A stretch of DNA of 64,000 bases from CAJXVA01 sp963761755 (lineage in GTDB: Bacteria > Myxococcota_A > Polyangia > Nannocystales > Nannocystaceae), in the NCBI GenBank assembly GCA_963761755.1, contig CAVXIC010000022.1:26187-90186 (forward strand). Reading direction: 5' to 3'. Positions 1 to 9,537 of the stretch are shown here, piece by piece (the first letter of the stretch is position 1; every line of letters begins with the position of its first letter). The position numbers and the translations under genes are program-made. The notes under the pieces were generated by a model. The model made no database searches. It was not told the origin of the DNA and saw only the letters and a list, made by a program, of their open reading frames with translations.

Positions 1-1
1 A

Positions 2-205
2 TCCGACGTCTACGAGGTCGCGTTGGAGGCGCTCTCGGAGCTCGAGGCGCCCGAAGTCTCCGCGCTGGGCTTTCACAACATGGCCGGTCCGTGGAGCTTC
101 TGGCGAGGCAACCCCTATCCCGCGGCTTCAAAGCGCGAGGACACCACCAAGCGACGCGGCCAGCGGGTCTGGCGGATCCGCTGCCGTTATCGGCCTCAAT
201 CGTAG
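2..205 (+). CDS. C-terminal part of an unidentified protein, cut by the window start
   Basis: An open frame runs from the first bases of the window to a TAG stop and gives about 67 residues ending WRIRCRYRPQS. The 5' end lies outside the window, so neither start nor full length can be judged. Composition is mixed and protein-like, with Trp, Phe and Arg near the end, and no family is recognised. Its last 10 bases overlap the 3' end of the next gene, which runs on the opposite strand, so the two are convergent. It could be a chance frame, but it extends without interruption off the edge and fits between the window start and its convergent neighbour. Confidence 0.45.
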   Translation, partial: SDVYEVALEALSELEAPEVSALGFHNMAGPWSFWRGNPYPAASKREDTTKRRGQRVWRIRCRYRPQS

Positions 206-711
206 GGAGGCGCGAGCTCGGCCGCGGGTGGAAGCGCAACGGCATCCTGCAGCCCCTCGCAGTTCTCGTAGGCGTTGGAGGCTCCGCGCCGCTGCTCCGG
301 CTCCTCTCCGGCGTCGTTCATCTTGGTTTCGATCGTCTCGACGCAGGTGCAGTACGACAGGGCCGCGTCATGAAGCTTGGGCTCGGCGCACCGGCTGAAC
401 TGCAGATCGGTTGCCCACGCGTTGAAGTGGGGTCGGCAGTCCAGGCTGGGAAACTCCACGCTCCACACGCAGCCGCATAGACCCTCGTCTCGCTCGGGCT
501 CGATCTGGCCGCCGCACAGCTCTCGCATGTAGCGGTCGGTCGCCCGTAGCCGCTCGTCGAGATCTCTCGCGCCGCCGAGCACCGTTCCAACGAACGTGGG
601 AATCACCCAAACGACGCACACCGCGATGACGGGCAAGGCCAGCACCACCCCCAAGATCAGCCCCGGCACCCGCGACTTGTGAGGTTCATCGATGTCGGCC
701 AGCATCGGCAT
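196..711 (-). CDS. Hypothetical single-pass membrane protein with Cys-rich exported part
   Basis: The 171-residue product has a short charged N-terminus, one strong hydrophobic helix at about residues 15-45 (GLILGVVLALPVIAVCVVWV) and a soluble C-terminal part with eight or so cysteines, including CGCVW and CTC. That layout suggests a membrane-anchored protein whose Cys-rich part is outside the cytoplasm, where disulfides could form. No enzyme motif is visible and no family is recognised. It starts at ATG and is convergent with the fragment at the window start. The membrane helix is seen directly; the orientation is inferred. Confidence 0.65.
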   Translation of the reverse strand: MPMLADIDEPHKSRVPGLILGVVLALPVIAVCVVWVIPTFVGTVLGGARDLDERLRATDRYMRELCGGQIEPERDEGLCGCVWSVEFPSLDCRPHFNAWATDLQFSRCAEPKLHDAALSYCTCVETIETKMNDAGEEPEQRRGASNAYENCEGLQDAVALPPAAELAPPYD

Positions 712-881
712 ACGGGCTCAGTCTAACGGTCGGAGCGCGGTTTGGCTTTCTCCGCGTTGATCGCGCCCACTTTGAAGCGCAAGCGGTCCCCGGCGTGTGA
801 CCGATGCTGACGCAGGCCCTTGTGAAGCCTGGACCTGCGTATGATACTCCGCCACCAGCTTCTGGCCGAGGCTCTTGTCCC

Positions 882-1660
<779 letters not shown>

Positions 1661-1664
<4 letters not shown>

Positions 1665-2059
1665 CCCCGCTCGCGGCGGCGGTGCACGACCGCGCTCGCG
1701 ATCTCGGCGAGGAGCTCGAGGTCCTCGAGCCGCGCTCGGTGCACCACCGTGCTGAGCTTGGCGCGGGCGACCCCCTCCGGGCTGGTCTGGCTGAGTTCAT
1801 GCGCCTCGGGAAGCATCGCGCCGACCGAGATGCCCATGCCATCTGCGATGCGCAGAAGCGTCCGTAGACCTGGGCTGCTGTAGTGCCCGTTCTCGAGGCG
1901 CGAGACCATGTCGGTGGCGATGCCGGCCGCCTTGGCCAAGGCGTTTTGTGTGAGCCCGCGTTCCTCTCTCAGCGACCGCACGCGCTGGCCGAGCTCGTAC
2001 ATGTAGCTGCGTTCGTGATGTCGCCGACTGAGGCCGTCGTCCGGATCTTCGTCCACCAT
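1661..2059 (-). CDS. XRE-family helix-turn-helix transcriptional regulator
   Basis: The protein has a classic Cro/C1-type HTH: LGQRVRSLREERGLTQ, then NALAKAAGIATDMVSRLENG and a short helix PGLRTLLRIADGMGI. This family binds operator DNA as dimers. The C-terminal 45 residues are helical and charged with no ligand-binding domain, so it is a minimal regulator. The start is uncertain: GTG at 2083, ATG at 2059 and ATG at 2002 (beginning MYELGQRV, directly at the HTH) are all in frame and none has a strong ribosome site; the middle one is used here. It is convergent with the preceding exported protein. Its targets cannot be told from the sequence. Confidence 0.8.
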
Positions 2060-2232
2060 CGCGGAGCGCGGAGCATGCCACACTCGCCGGCACTCTCGCG
2101 TCTTCCGCTTCCGATGCGTGCACCTGGGCCCAGCCCCGAGCGCTTCGGCTCAGGCTTCGCGCCCACTTCCCGTGACCAGCTCAGAATCATTGGAGAAATA
2201 GACCAGCCCACCCATTGCACACCCGTGGACAC

Positions 2233-2772
2233 ATGACCATTTCGACCAGGTCCATCCTCCGCACCGCGACCCTCACTGCCGGCCTCTGCTCGGTCGCCGC
2301 CTGTAGTCGCGGCAACGCGGACCGCACGTCCTACACCCCGGACCAAGCGTTGGACTCGTCTCAGAACGCCCCCGCCGCCCCGGCGGATGATGCCGCCCGC
2401 GTCTACATCGACGCGAAGATCCTCGCCGCTTGCGGACTCACCCTCCCGCAAGCCTATTTCTCGTTCGACTCGGCCAAACTCGGCACCGATGACGAGCAGG
2501 AACTCCAGGCCGTCGCGGATTGCCTCGTGAGCGGCAAGCTGGCCGAAGCCTCCGTCACCCTCGTCGGTCACTCCGACCCGCAGGGCAGCAGCGCCTACAA
2601 TGAAGACCTCTCCGAAGACCGCGCTCAGTCGGTGATGCAGTTCCTCGAGCGCGCCGGCGTCGGCGTTGAGCGCATGGAAGTGATGCCGATGGGCGAAGAG
2701 GTTGCATCCGAGGACCCCAGTGAGTGGCCGGCGGACCGACGGGTCGACATTCGGCTCGTTGGCGAAGGCTGA
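2233..2772 (+). CDS. OmpA-family outer-membrane lipoprotein
   Basis: Starting at ATG 2233 (an upstream in-frame ATG at 2215 lacks support), the 179-residue protein has a lipoprotein signal ending SVAAC with Cys24, a short linker, and a C-terminal OmpA/MotB-like peptidoglycan-binding domain. Diagnostic pieces are YFSFDSAKL, the VGHSDPQGS loop with Tyr-Asn after it, and the late LSEDRAQSV and DRRVDIRL stretches. In this family the domain binds diaminopimelate in peptidoglycan and tethers the outer membrane to the wall, as in Pal. It faces the EAL gene across a 92-base convergent gap. Confidence 0.88.
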   Translation: MTISTRSILRTATLTAGLCSVAACSRGNADRTSYTPDQALDSSQNAPAAPADDAARVYIDAKILAACGLTLPQAYFSFDSAKLGTDDEQELQAVADCLVSGKLAEASVTLVGHSDPQGSSAYNEDLSEDRAQSVMQFLERAGVGVERMEVMPMGEEVASEDPSEWPADRRVDIRLVGEG

Positions 2773-2840
2773 TCGGATGGTCTGAATCCGGTCGGGCCCG
2801 AGTGTTCGTGGGTCGAGAGCACCCACCCGGACGCTGGCTT

Positions 2841-2874
2841 CCCGGACTCAGTCTTCGCCCGGACTCAGTCTTCG
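2841..2874. repeat. 17-bp tandem duplication across the EAL gene stop codon
   Basis: The unit CCCGGACTCAGTCTTCG occurs twice back to back at 2841-2857 and 2858-2874. The second copy contains the stop codon and last codons of the EAL gene on the reverse strand; the first copy lies just beyond it. This looks like a recent slippage duplication. Confidence 0.9.
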
Positions 2875-3980
2875 ATCGCTTCGGCCAAGACCTCGAGCAG
2901 TCGCTCGACGTGCACCAGCCCGAGCACGCCTCCAGACGCGGTCCAACACACCAGGGGCTCGAGTCGCAGACCCGCCGGTCGTGCGCTCGCACGACGCGCA
3001 GCCTCGACCAAGCCGGTGTCAGGTGTGACCAAGAGCGTGGGGGTGACGCCGGGGCGGTCCGGGTAGGCCAGCCCCACCGGTCGTCCCTCGTCGCCCAGCA
3101 CCACTGCCGGTACAGAGGGGGCGAACACCTTCGTGGCAATGGGCCCTTCTCGTTGTTCGACCGGGGTGCGCGCAAGAAGAGCGACAACGGTCGTTCGGTC
3201 CTCCGAGGAGGGCTGGTCGTCGAGTGCCGCCTGCGCCTCGGGCCTGAGCCCGCTCCAAGGCGGCTCCGGGCGCGCCAGGAAGTAGCCCTGTCCCAGTGGG
3301 GCACGTAGCTCGGTCAGGGCGTCGAGTTCCTCCACACACTCGATCCCCTCGGCAATGATCCATGCGTCGATGCGCGAGGCAAAGTCGCCGAGCATCCGGA
3401 CGATTGCACGTTTTGCTGGGTCGGCGTCCACGCCCTCGATCAGCTTCCGGTCGAGTTTCACGAACTGGGGGCGAAGCTCCAGAACGTGTTGCAGGCTTGC
3501 ATAGCCTGCGCCCGCATCGTCGACGGCGACCATCGCCCCGGCGGCCCGAACAACCCCGACCGCTGCCTTGAGCGCCGCGTAGTCGGCGACTCGCTCGTGT
3601 TCGGTCAGCTCGAACACGATCTTCCCGAGGTTGCCGGCCTTTCGCAGCACCGACATGGCCTCCTCGCTCAGGAGCGTGCTCGGCGACACGTTGAGTGAGA
3701 GGAACGTTTCGGGCGGGAGCGCGTCGCGCATGGCCAAGCCGCGTTCGATCACCCGAACCTCGAGCTCGACCGCTTTGCCCAACCGCGCCGCCGCGTTGAA
3801 CCACCGGTCCGGTGTCGCGTTTGGGGGGCCGTCGAACCGACTCAGCGCTTCATAGCCCGCCACCCGTCCGCGCTTGAGATCGATGACGGGCTGCATGACC
3901 AGGCGCGGCTGGTCGGGGGTACAAAGGACGCGCGAGATCGCCTCGGGCCAGATGTTCTCCTCTGCGGGCTGCTCGGCCAT
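2865..3980 (-). CDS. EAL-domain cyclic-di-GMP phosphodiesterase
   Basis: This 371-residue soluble protein carries an EAL domain over residues about 10-245. EAL enzymes hydrolyse cyclic di-GMP to pGpG. Conserved catalytic and metal-binding positions are visible: Glu44 in YEALSRF, Asn97 in LSLNVSP, Glu124 in VFELTE, Asp154-Asp155 in VAVDDAGAGY, Lys175 in FVKLDR, Glu211 in IIAEGIE and Gln231 in GQGYF. This argues for an active enzyme. Residues 255-371 resemble a CBS-pair-like region that often follows EAL domains and may sense a nucleotide. No GGDEF or membrane segment is present. It starts at ATG 3980, ten bases from the stop of the DUF1059 gene upstream, so the two may be co-transcribed. Confidence 0.88.
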   Translation of the reverse strand: MAEQPAEENIWPEAISRVLCTPDQPRLVMQPVIDLKRGRVAGYEALSRFDGPPNATPDRWFNAAARLGKAVELEVRVIERGLAMRDALPPETFLSLNVSPSTLLSEEAMSVLRKAGNLGKIVFELTEHERVADYAALKAAVGVVRAAGAMVAVDDAGAGYASLQHVLELRPQFVKLDRKLIEGVDADPAKRAIVRMLGDFASRIDAWIIAEGIECVEELDALTELRAPLGQGYFLARPEPPWSGLRPEAQAALDDQPSSEDRTTVVALLARTPVEQREGPIATKVFAPSVPAVVLGDEGRPVGLAYPDRPGVTPTLLVTPDTGLVEAARRASARPAGLRLEPLVCWTASGGVLGLVHVERLLEVLAEAIED

Positions 3981-3989
3981 GCGTGCTGA

Positions 3990-4163
3990 CTACGCGTCCG
4001 TCATCTTCGCTTTGACCTGGGCCACCACCTCGGGCGGAACGTCGGTCATCTCGTGGTCGGCCTTGGCGTGCTGCGCGACCTGTTCGAGCAGCTCGCCCTC
4101 GGATTCGGCTTTGAACGTCGCCTCGCAACCAGGCACCACATCTCCGCAATTGAACTGCTTCAT
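3990..4163 (-). CDS. DUF1059-family small protein
   Basis: The 57-residue product begins MKQFNCGDVVPGCEATF, the signature N-terminus of the DUF1059 family of small proteins with two conserved cysteines and a helical C-terminal half (ELLEQVAQHAKADHEM, VVAQVKAKM). The function of the family is not established; members are often described as possible metal-binding proteins. ATG 4163 is preferred because GGAG lies about six bases upstream on the reverse strand; a longer start at 4175 adds only four residues and a still longer frame to 4343 has no support. It lies just upstream of the EAL gene with a ten-base gap. Confidence 0.8.
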   Translation of the reverse strand: MKQFNCGDVVPGCEATFKAESEGELLEQVAQHAKADHEMTDVPPEVVAQVKAKMTDA

Positions 4164-4401
4164 CTCACGCTCCATGGCTACGATGCCGCAGCGCGCACGC
4201 GACTGCAAACGCTGTTCCGGGGCAATCGCCCGCCGTGTTGGCGGGTGAGAGATTTGCCAGGAAGGACGGGGACGCAGGCTGCTAGGCACCGAGACAAATG
4301 GCCAGCGACCCGCGCGGAACCACGCGTCGGCCGGCGCGCTCAAAGTGCCTCTCTACAACGTCTTCAAGGAGCACCGTTCGAGTACGGAGATCCGCGAGCG
4401 G

Positions 4402-4665
4402 CTAGACCGCGTACCTGCCATACCGATACTTCCCGAGCTGGCACAGCTCCCAGGTGCACTCATCCACCAACCGGCTCAGCTCCCAGTCTGAGATCGCTGG
4501 CGGGAACCTGTCGACGCATCCCACTCGGTGGATCGACTCCTCGATCAACTCCACCTCGGCCGCGTCCAGGACCACGATCGGGTCTCCATGCCGACCGATC
4601 GGCGCTCGGTACTGCATCGTGACGTGGTCCATGGATAGAAGCCCGGTGCTGTAGTCAGAGATCAT
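4402..4665 (-). CDS. Hypothetical protein, 87 residues
   Basis: The frame begins MISDYSTGLLSMDHVTMQYR and has a balanced composition with hydrophobic helices such as IVVLDAAEVELIEESIH and a Tyr-rich end. An internal methionine at residue 12 could be the real start. No family is recognised and there is no signal peptide or membrane segment. It sits alone between the DUF1059 gene and the large VIT/VWA gene, all on the same strand. It is kept because its residue usage is more protein-like than the competing frame on the other strand. Confidence 0.5.
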   Translation of the reverse strand: MISDYSTGLLSMDHVTMQYRAPIGRHGDPIVVLDAAEVELIEESIHRVGCVDRFPPAISDWELSRLVDECTWELCQLGKYRYGRYAV

Positions 4666-4780
4666 GTCGCCCGCCCATGGGTGAGGTTGGGAAACAGGCG
4701 ACTGGGTTTAAGGAGCGGCTCGATTTTTCCGTCCCGTGCGAGAAATGTGAGCCGGGGTGCGCTCGCGACGGCTGCGCGGG

Positions 4781-7700
4781 CTAGATCTGGCGACCACCGC
4801 GGAATCGGCCGAGTTCGACGGAGCCTCGGGCTTCCATGATCACGAACGGCCGGTCGATGTAGGTCAGGGTGCCCTCTCCGTCGTGGCGGACCGCCGACAC
4901 CGTACCCATGGCGTAGCCCATCGCGCCGCGGTCGAAGTAGCGGACACGGGCGGACACGGCGGCGGGGGTCTTGCCGGGGCGTGAGACCCACGCCTCGGGC
5001 CCGAAGCCGTCACGCACGTCCGCGTGACGACGCCCGCTGCCCTTGCCGAGCGGTTCGACGAGCAGGTCGACGTCGGTGGCGTCGGTCTCCCAGTCGGCGA
5101 CGAGTCGCAGCGACGCTGAACTCGATGGACGAACCCCGGCGGCGCGAAGCCGTCGATCCACCGTCGGATCGGCGTCGGCGGTCGCGGCAAGCCATGCCGC
5201 TGCGACGAGCTCCCGATCCTGCCGCAAGAGGGCCTTGGCGCCGTTGAAGCGGCCCGGTGGGGTCGAGATCTGCAGCGCATCCCCGATCACTTCGAACGCT
5301 TCCTCGTACCGCTCGTCCTTGGCCAACGCCCATGCGAGCAGGCGATGACCGTTGATCTGATCGGGGCGCTGTTCGATCGCCTTGCGGTAGGTATCGATCG
5401 CGAGTGCGCGGTGGTCTGACCCCACCGCTTCGAGTCGGGCCCCCGCCGCGCGCCGCATGTCGGCGCGGGCGGGGTAGAGGTCGATGAGTGAGCCGTAGAC
5501 CCGAGCCGCCAACGCCGGTCGTCCTTCGATCTCCAGCATCTCTCCCAGGGCGACGATCGCCAGGGCGTTGTCGGGTTGACTCGTGGCCCACGCCCACGCT
5601 TCGGCGCGCGCTTGCTCGGTCTCTCCGTCGGCCACGAGGCGCTGCAGGGCGGCAAAACGACCGGACTGCGCCGAGCCGACCCACTGCGGTCCGTCGGATG
5701 GATCTCCGCGTCGCCGGCGGGACTGAAGGGCTTGCCGTGCCGACCGTCCAGCCCGCGCCGGGGCAGGCATGCTCCCGCTGCCCGGCGTCATCGAGAAGGG
5801 ATAGCGAACCGAGACGGTTGCGCCCCCGGGGGGCTTGGGAAACCTCCAGCGCCGCACTGCCTTGGCCGTGCACACGGCAGCGGAGTCGTCTGCAAGGGTG
5901 GACTGGTCCACGGCGGCGGTGGTGACACGCCCGTCCACGCCGACGACGAACGCAACCTCCACGCGCCCGGCGACATCGGGGTTGGATCTCAAGGCGCGCT
6001 CGTAGCAGAAGCGGACCTCGTTGATGTGGGCCCGGACGATCCTGCGCACGATGTCCACGTCCAGCGATCCCTCCACCGTCGCCCTCCCGCCGCGAACGAC
6101 GGGAACCCGAGCACCGCGCCCGCCAAAGCCGCCGTGCGAACCGGCCGCGGCAGCGTTGCCCGACGCTCCCCGGCCAAAGCCCGAGCCGATGCCGGGTCCG
6201 CTGCCGATCAGGCCGACGTTGCCCAGGCCGATGGTGCCCTCTCCGGTACCGCCGCCGCCTCGGCCCGTGCCCTCGAGTCCACGTTGGTCGCCGGAGATCC
6301 CAAGGCCGCCAAGTCCGTACGATTCACCCACTTCGGTCCCGGTGAGTCCTCCCCAGACATCTTCGTCGTCATCTCCCACCGAGAACGCACCGCCGGCGGG
6401 GGAGGCCAAGAAGTGTCCGCTGCTGCTCTGCATGACGCCGAGCACACCGCTGTCGTCGGCGGTCGTGACCTGGTCGAAGGCGCGCGCCATTTGGGGAATG
6501 ACGTCGCGCCGCGCGTCGTCGTCGGACGAGGCGGTGCCCGTGGGGCCGCGTCCGCGCCGGAGCAGATCGATGCCGCCCGGGCCGACGGTCAAGATGTCGG
6601 CCAACGCCGTCCGATCGATGTCGTATCGCCGGTAGTCCTGTTCGCTCTCCAGGACCAAGAGGGCTGTCTGCGAGGTGAGGATGCGATGTCGCAGGGAGAG
6701 CTCCAGGAGGTCCGCTCGCAGAGCGGACGTGGCAGCACGGTCGCGCGTCGTGCCCAGCAGCGCCGTGAGCTCGGCCGCCCGGGCTGTGGCCACCGCACGT
6801 TCGACCAGCGGCGACGCGCCCTCCAGGGTCGAGACGACGTGCCGCCCCAGTGCAGGGTCCGAGAAACCGACCTCTATCGACGCGGGTGCATCGGCGTCGA
6901 ACCGCGCGTAGACGACCACGTCGTCGCCGGGTGCGAGGCCCTCGAGCGAGCGGGGATACGACCATCGAGCTCCGAACACGTCGACCCGAACGTCGTCGAA
7001 GCCCTGCTCGGTCAGTCGGTGCGCCAGGCTCGGCCCGTTCACGTCGGGGCCGACCACGAAGCCCGTTCGTGATGCCGCCGCGGCGAGCTCCGACAGGACC
7101 GACCGATCTGCGGACATCGTCGTCGCGTAGGCGTCGATGCGCTGGACACCGAGCGCGGCTGCGCGCTCGACGAGCGACGCCGTCCCGGTTCGTCCCGCGG
7201 TGGCGACCCCATCGGACCACACCAGCAGTCGATGTCCCCTCGCGCTCGCCAGCAGAGGGTCCTCGAGCGCCGCACCCAGATCTGAGGCTCCGAAGGCCCG
7301 TCGCTGGCGAAGCGCGGCCAGGCCTTCGCCAGGACCCTCGCTCGCCTCGCCCTCGAAGACCTGCTCCACACCCTGGTCGAACGCGATCACGCGGACGGAG
7401 GTGTGCGGAGGCAGTCCGCGGAGAAAGCCCTCGAGCCGGTCGACCTCGCGCTCGAAGATGCCCGCGCCGGACGCACTCGTGTCGAAGAGGATGGTCAACG
7501 CATCGATGGGGGGACCCTGCGCAGCCTCGGGAAGCCGTACACGCACGGCCGCGAGCCGCTCGCTTCGAACGCCCGCGGCCAGCCCCGCGCCCTCGAGCGC
7601 CACCACCAGATCCTTCTGGGGCGCGAAGTTTCGCTCGGAGACCTGCACGACGCGCGAAGACGCGGTCATGAATCGGTCCGAGTCCGCTTCGCCCGCCGTC

Positions 7701-8347
7701 TTGACGATGACCCGAACGTCGAGCGCTTCGAGTTGCGGGAGTCCGGCGAGAGGGAGGCGGTACCCCCCGTGCTCGCCGATCAGCGGTTGACTGTAGGACA
7801 CGACGATCTCCTTGTCCGCCAGCGGCTCGATCGGAAAGACGCGCGCCGAGATGCGGTTGGCGGCCGCCTTCTCGAGCAGCGCCGGGTCGACCCGAGGCCG
7901 CTGATGAATGAAGGTTTCGAAGGTCTTCCGTGCCTTGGCCCGTTCGACGACCTCACCCTCCATCCACGTCCCGCCGATCTTCATCGCAAGTCGCGAACAC
8001 GCCGCGTCCGGGGGCAGGTCGACTTCGAAGCGACCTTCGCGACGACGCTGCTCGGGGTTGTGGAACACCAGGTGAAGCTCGGTAAAGGCGACGGGGTCCT
8101 CGACCACGACCGTCCCGGTCACCGACCGAAGTTGAAGCCCGGACCCGTCGCCCGCCGTCAGGGACATCGGCACCCGAGCCGCCACCGAGGCCTGCCACTC
8201 CACCAGTGGGACCACGGGCGCCAGCGTGTGTTGCACCAGCGTCGGGCTGTCTGCGGGATCCTGCGCCGCGGAAGGCCGCGGCTCGTCTCGCGTACACGAC
8301 AGCGTCCACAGCAGGGTCAGCGGGTCAACCACAGCAGGGACGACCAA
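4781..8347 (-). CDS. Giant VIT/VWA lipoprotein with AgmX/PglI domain, TPRs and DUF2135-like end
   Basis: This 1188-residue protein starts with a short hydrophobic leader ending TLSCTRD, a plausible lipobox. Domains follow in order: a VIT domain at about 60-190; a von Willebrand A domain at about 280-450 with the metal site motif DTSAS; a Gly-rich segment (680-770); an AgmX/PglI-type C-terminal domain at about 770-870 (DVDIVRRIVRAHINEVRFCY, then a TonB-like RWRFPKPPGG end); TPR-like helices at about 900-1010; and a last segment resembling DUF2135 (SLRLVADWETDATDVDLLV). AgmX/PglI proteins are linked to gliding in Myxococcus, and VIT-VWA pairs usually bind proteins. The only start in the available frame is TTG 8347, or GTG 8332, so the start is uncertain. 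A surface or envelope adhesion/assembly role is inferred. Confidence 0.82.
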   Translation of the reverse strand: MVVPAVVDPLTLLWTLSCTRDEPRPSAAQDPADSPTLVQHTLAPVVPLVEWQASVAARVPMSLTAGDGSGLQLRSVTGTVVVEDPVAFTELHLVFHNPEQRRREGRFEVDLPPDAACSRLAMKIGGTWMEGEVVERAKARKTFETFIHQRPRVDPALLEKAAANRISARVFPIEPLADKEIVVSYSQPLIGEHGGYRLPLAGLPQLEALDVRVIVKTAGEADSDRFMTASSRVVQVSERNFAPQKDLVVALEGAGLAAGVRSERLAAVRVRLPEAAQGPPIDALTILFDTSASGAGIFEREVDRLEGFLRGLPPHTSVRVIAFDQGVEQVFEGEASEGPGEGLAALRQRRAFGASDLGAALEDPLLASARGHRLLVWSDGVATAGRTGTASLVERAAALGVQRIDAYATTMSADRSVLSELAAAASRTGFVVGPDVNGPSLAHRLTEQGFDDVRVDVFGARWSYPRSLEGLAPGDDVVVYARFDADAPASIEVGFSDPALGRHVVSTLEGASPLVERAVATARAAELTALLGTTRDRAATSALRADLLELSLRHRILTSQTALLVLESEQDYRRYDIDRTALADILTVGPGGIDLLRRGRGPTGTASSDDDARRDVIPQMARAFDQVTTADDSGVLGVMQSSSGHFLASPAGGAFSVGDDDEDVWGGLTGTEVGESYGLGGLGISGDQRGLEGTGRGGGGTGEGTIGLGNVGLIGSGPGIGSGFGRGASGNAAAAGSHGGFGGRGARVPVVRGGRATVEGSLDVDIVRRIVRAHINEVRFCYERALRSNPDVAGRVEVAFVVGVDGRVTTAAVDQSTLADDSAAVCTAKAVRRWRFPKPPGGATVSVRYPFSMTPGSGSMPAPARAGRSARQALQSRRRRGDPSDGPQWVGSAQSGRFAALQRLVADGETEQARAEAWAWATSQPDNALAIVALGEMLEIEGRPALAARVYGSLIDLYPARADMRRAAGARLEAVGSDHRALAIDTYRKAIEQRPDQINGHRLLAWALAKDERYEEAFEVIGDALQISTPPGRFNGAKALLRQDRELVAAAWLAATADADPTVDRRLRAAGVRPSSSASLRLVADWETDATDVDLLVEPLGKGSGRRHADVRDGFGPEAWVSRPGKTPAAVSARVRYFDRGAMGYAMGTVSAVRHDGEGTLTYIDRPFVIMEARGSVELGRFRGGRQI

Positions 8348-8676
8348 CGACTCTCGGTGCGACTGAACATCAAACGGAACCCTTCGCTACGACATCGCGA
8401 CCGGCCCAGGGTTCCCACCGCTGGCGTAAACGCTGCGAAGGCCCGTCGTCGCCACGGTCTCACGGCGGAGAGCGAGGCCGGCACAGACGGAACTCCACGG
8501 GCACCTGTATCGGAGCGATCGCGCCAGGGCTCGGATCTCCGAGGGTTGGTCGGCAGGGGTGGTCGGAGACGCACAGACGAGCGCTTGCGCCTCCGCTGCG
8601 CGCTCAACCGAATACGCCGTCGAGGTCGTCCGACGCCGCCGCGCTGAAGGCACGGAGGTTGCAACCATCACGGAAC
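8348..8676. other. Intergenic stretch between divergent genes
   Basis: These 329 bases separate the VIT/VWA gene from the small Rho-N-like gene. Promoters for both should lie here, but no clear sigma-70 boxes, inverted repeats or RNA element can be picked out by eye. The open frames crossing it have shadow-like Arg-rich composition. Confidence 0.5.
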
Positions 8677-8973
8677 ATGCCCAGATGGACCCAAAAAGAC
8701 GAACGCCAGTACGAACATGTCCTCGAAAGTGAGCTCGAGCGGGGCCGAGGTGAGGACCGGGCCGAGGAGGTGGCTGCTCGAACCGTGAACAAGCAGCGTC
8801 GCAAAGAGGGGCGCACTCCCAACCGCACCACCTCGGGCACCGGCAACCCCACGACGAGTCTCGAGAGCCGCACGCGGGACGAACTCTACAACCGCGCCAA
8901 AGACCTCGGCATCTCCGGCCGCAGCTCGATGAGCAAGGCCGAACTGGTGGACGCGGTACGACGGCGCAACTGA
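8677..8973 (+). CDS. Small charged protein with Rho-N/SAP-like C-terminus (plasmid-stabilisation-like family)
   Basis: ATG 8677 gives 98 residues beginning MPRWTQKDERQYEHVLESEL. The N-terminal half is highly charged (ERGRGEDRAEEVAARTVNKQ). The C-terminal 35 residues (RDELYNRAKDLGISGRSSMS, then KAELVDAVRR) form a Rho-termination-factor N-terminal/SAP-like helix-extended-helix fold, which binds nucleic acid in related proteins. Close look-alikes are widely annotated as plasmid stabilisation proteins, but nothing here shows a plasmid or a toxin partner. The role is likely DNA or RNA binding. A longer upstream in-frame extension is a shadow. Confidence in the gene is high, in the function low. 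Confidence 0.85.
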   Translation: MPRWTQKDERQYEHVLESELERGRGEDRAEEVAARTVNKQRRKEGRTPNRTTSGTGNPTTSLESRTRDELYNRAKDLGISGRSSMSKAELVDAVRRRN

Positions 8974-9000
8974 ATCTGTTGGCAGTTCGATGGCGCGCGC

Positions 9001-9537
9001 TCAGTCATCTCCGCGAAAGTCCGCGTGTTGCTGGGCGAGCTGGGCGAGCGACATCACCACCGGGCCGTCCACCGCCCGCTCGGGCAAGATGTCGTGGGGA
9101 CGGAAGTCCTGCCACTTCTTGAGCTCGACGACGCCGACGTGTCCGTTCGGACAGACGCTGATGCGCAGATCCATCTTCATCTGATCCTTGGGGACCATCG
9201 GAATGGTGTGCAGGACGCCCACGTCGACCGCCTGCACGGCGGCAGTGACCTGCGCCTCCATGTCCAGCGGGAAGTATGCGTCTTCGCAGTCGAGCTCCTT
9301 GCCACAGGTCGCGCACTTCTCCACGCTCGTCGAGAACGCGAACATCGCCAAACCGACCAGCGCCAGCCCGGCGGCGACGACGTAGAGCGTCCACTGGGGT
9401 AGCGCGAAGCGGCGGATGGAGATGGTCCATTCGGTCAACAGCGCCACACACACCACGCCGCCGGCTGCGGCGAACAAGCCGAGCGCCGTCGCCACGCCGC
9501 TGGCGCTCGCCCCCTTCTTGATTCTCGAGTCTTGCAT
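9001..9537 (-). CDS. Two-helix membrane protein with zinc-ribbon-like cysteines
   Basis: The 178-residue product has two hydrophobic segments at about residues 13-38 and 48-70 (LYVVAAGLALVGLAMFAF). A soluble C-terminal domain follows with CATCGKELDC early and CPNGH later, a CxxC...CxxxH arrangement that could hold zinc. No enzyme motif is seen. A membrane-anchored domain facing the cytoplasm is likely because the first loop is positively charged, but this is inferred. It is divergent from the frameshifted gene, whose apparent ATG overlaps its own start region, so the start of one of the two may be wrong. Confidence 0.7.
   Translation of the reverse strand: MQDSRIKKGASASGVATALGLFAAAGGVVCVALLTEWTISIRRFALPQWTLYVVAAGLALVGLAMFAFSTSVEKCATCGKELDCEDAYFPLDMEAQVTAAVQAVDVGVLHTIPMVPKDQMKMDLRISVCPNGHVGVVELKKWQDFRPHDILPERAVDGPVVMSLAQLAQQHADFRGDD

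Noticed and set aside
8206..8676. N-terminal extension of the small Rho-N-like protein
   Set aside because: Arg/Pro/Thr-rich shadow composition; family members begin at MPRW.
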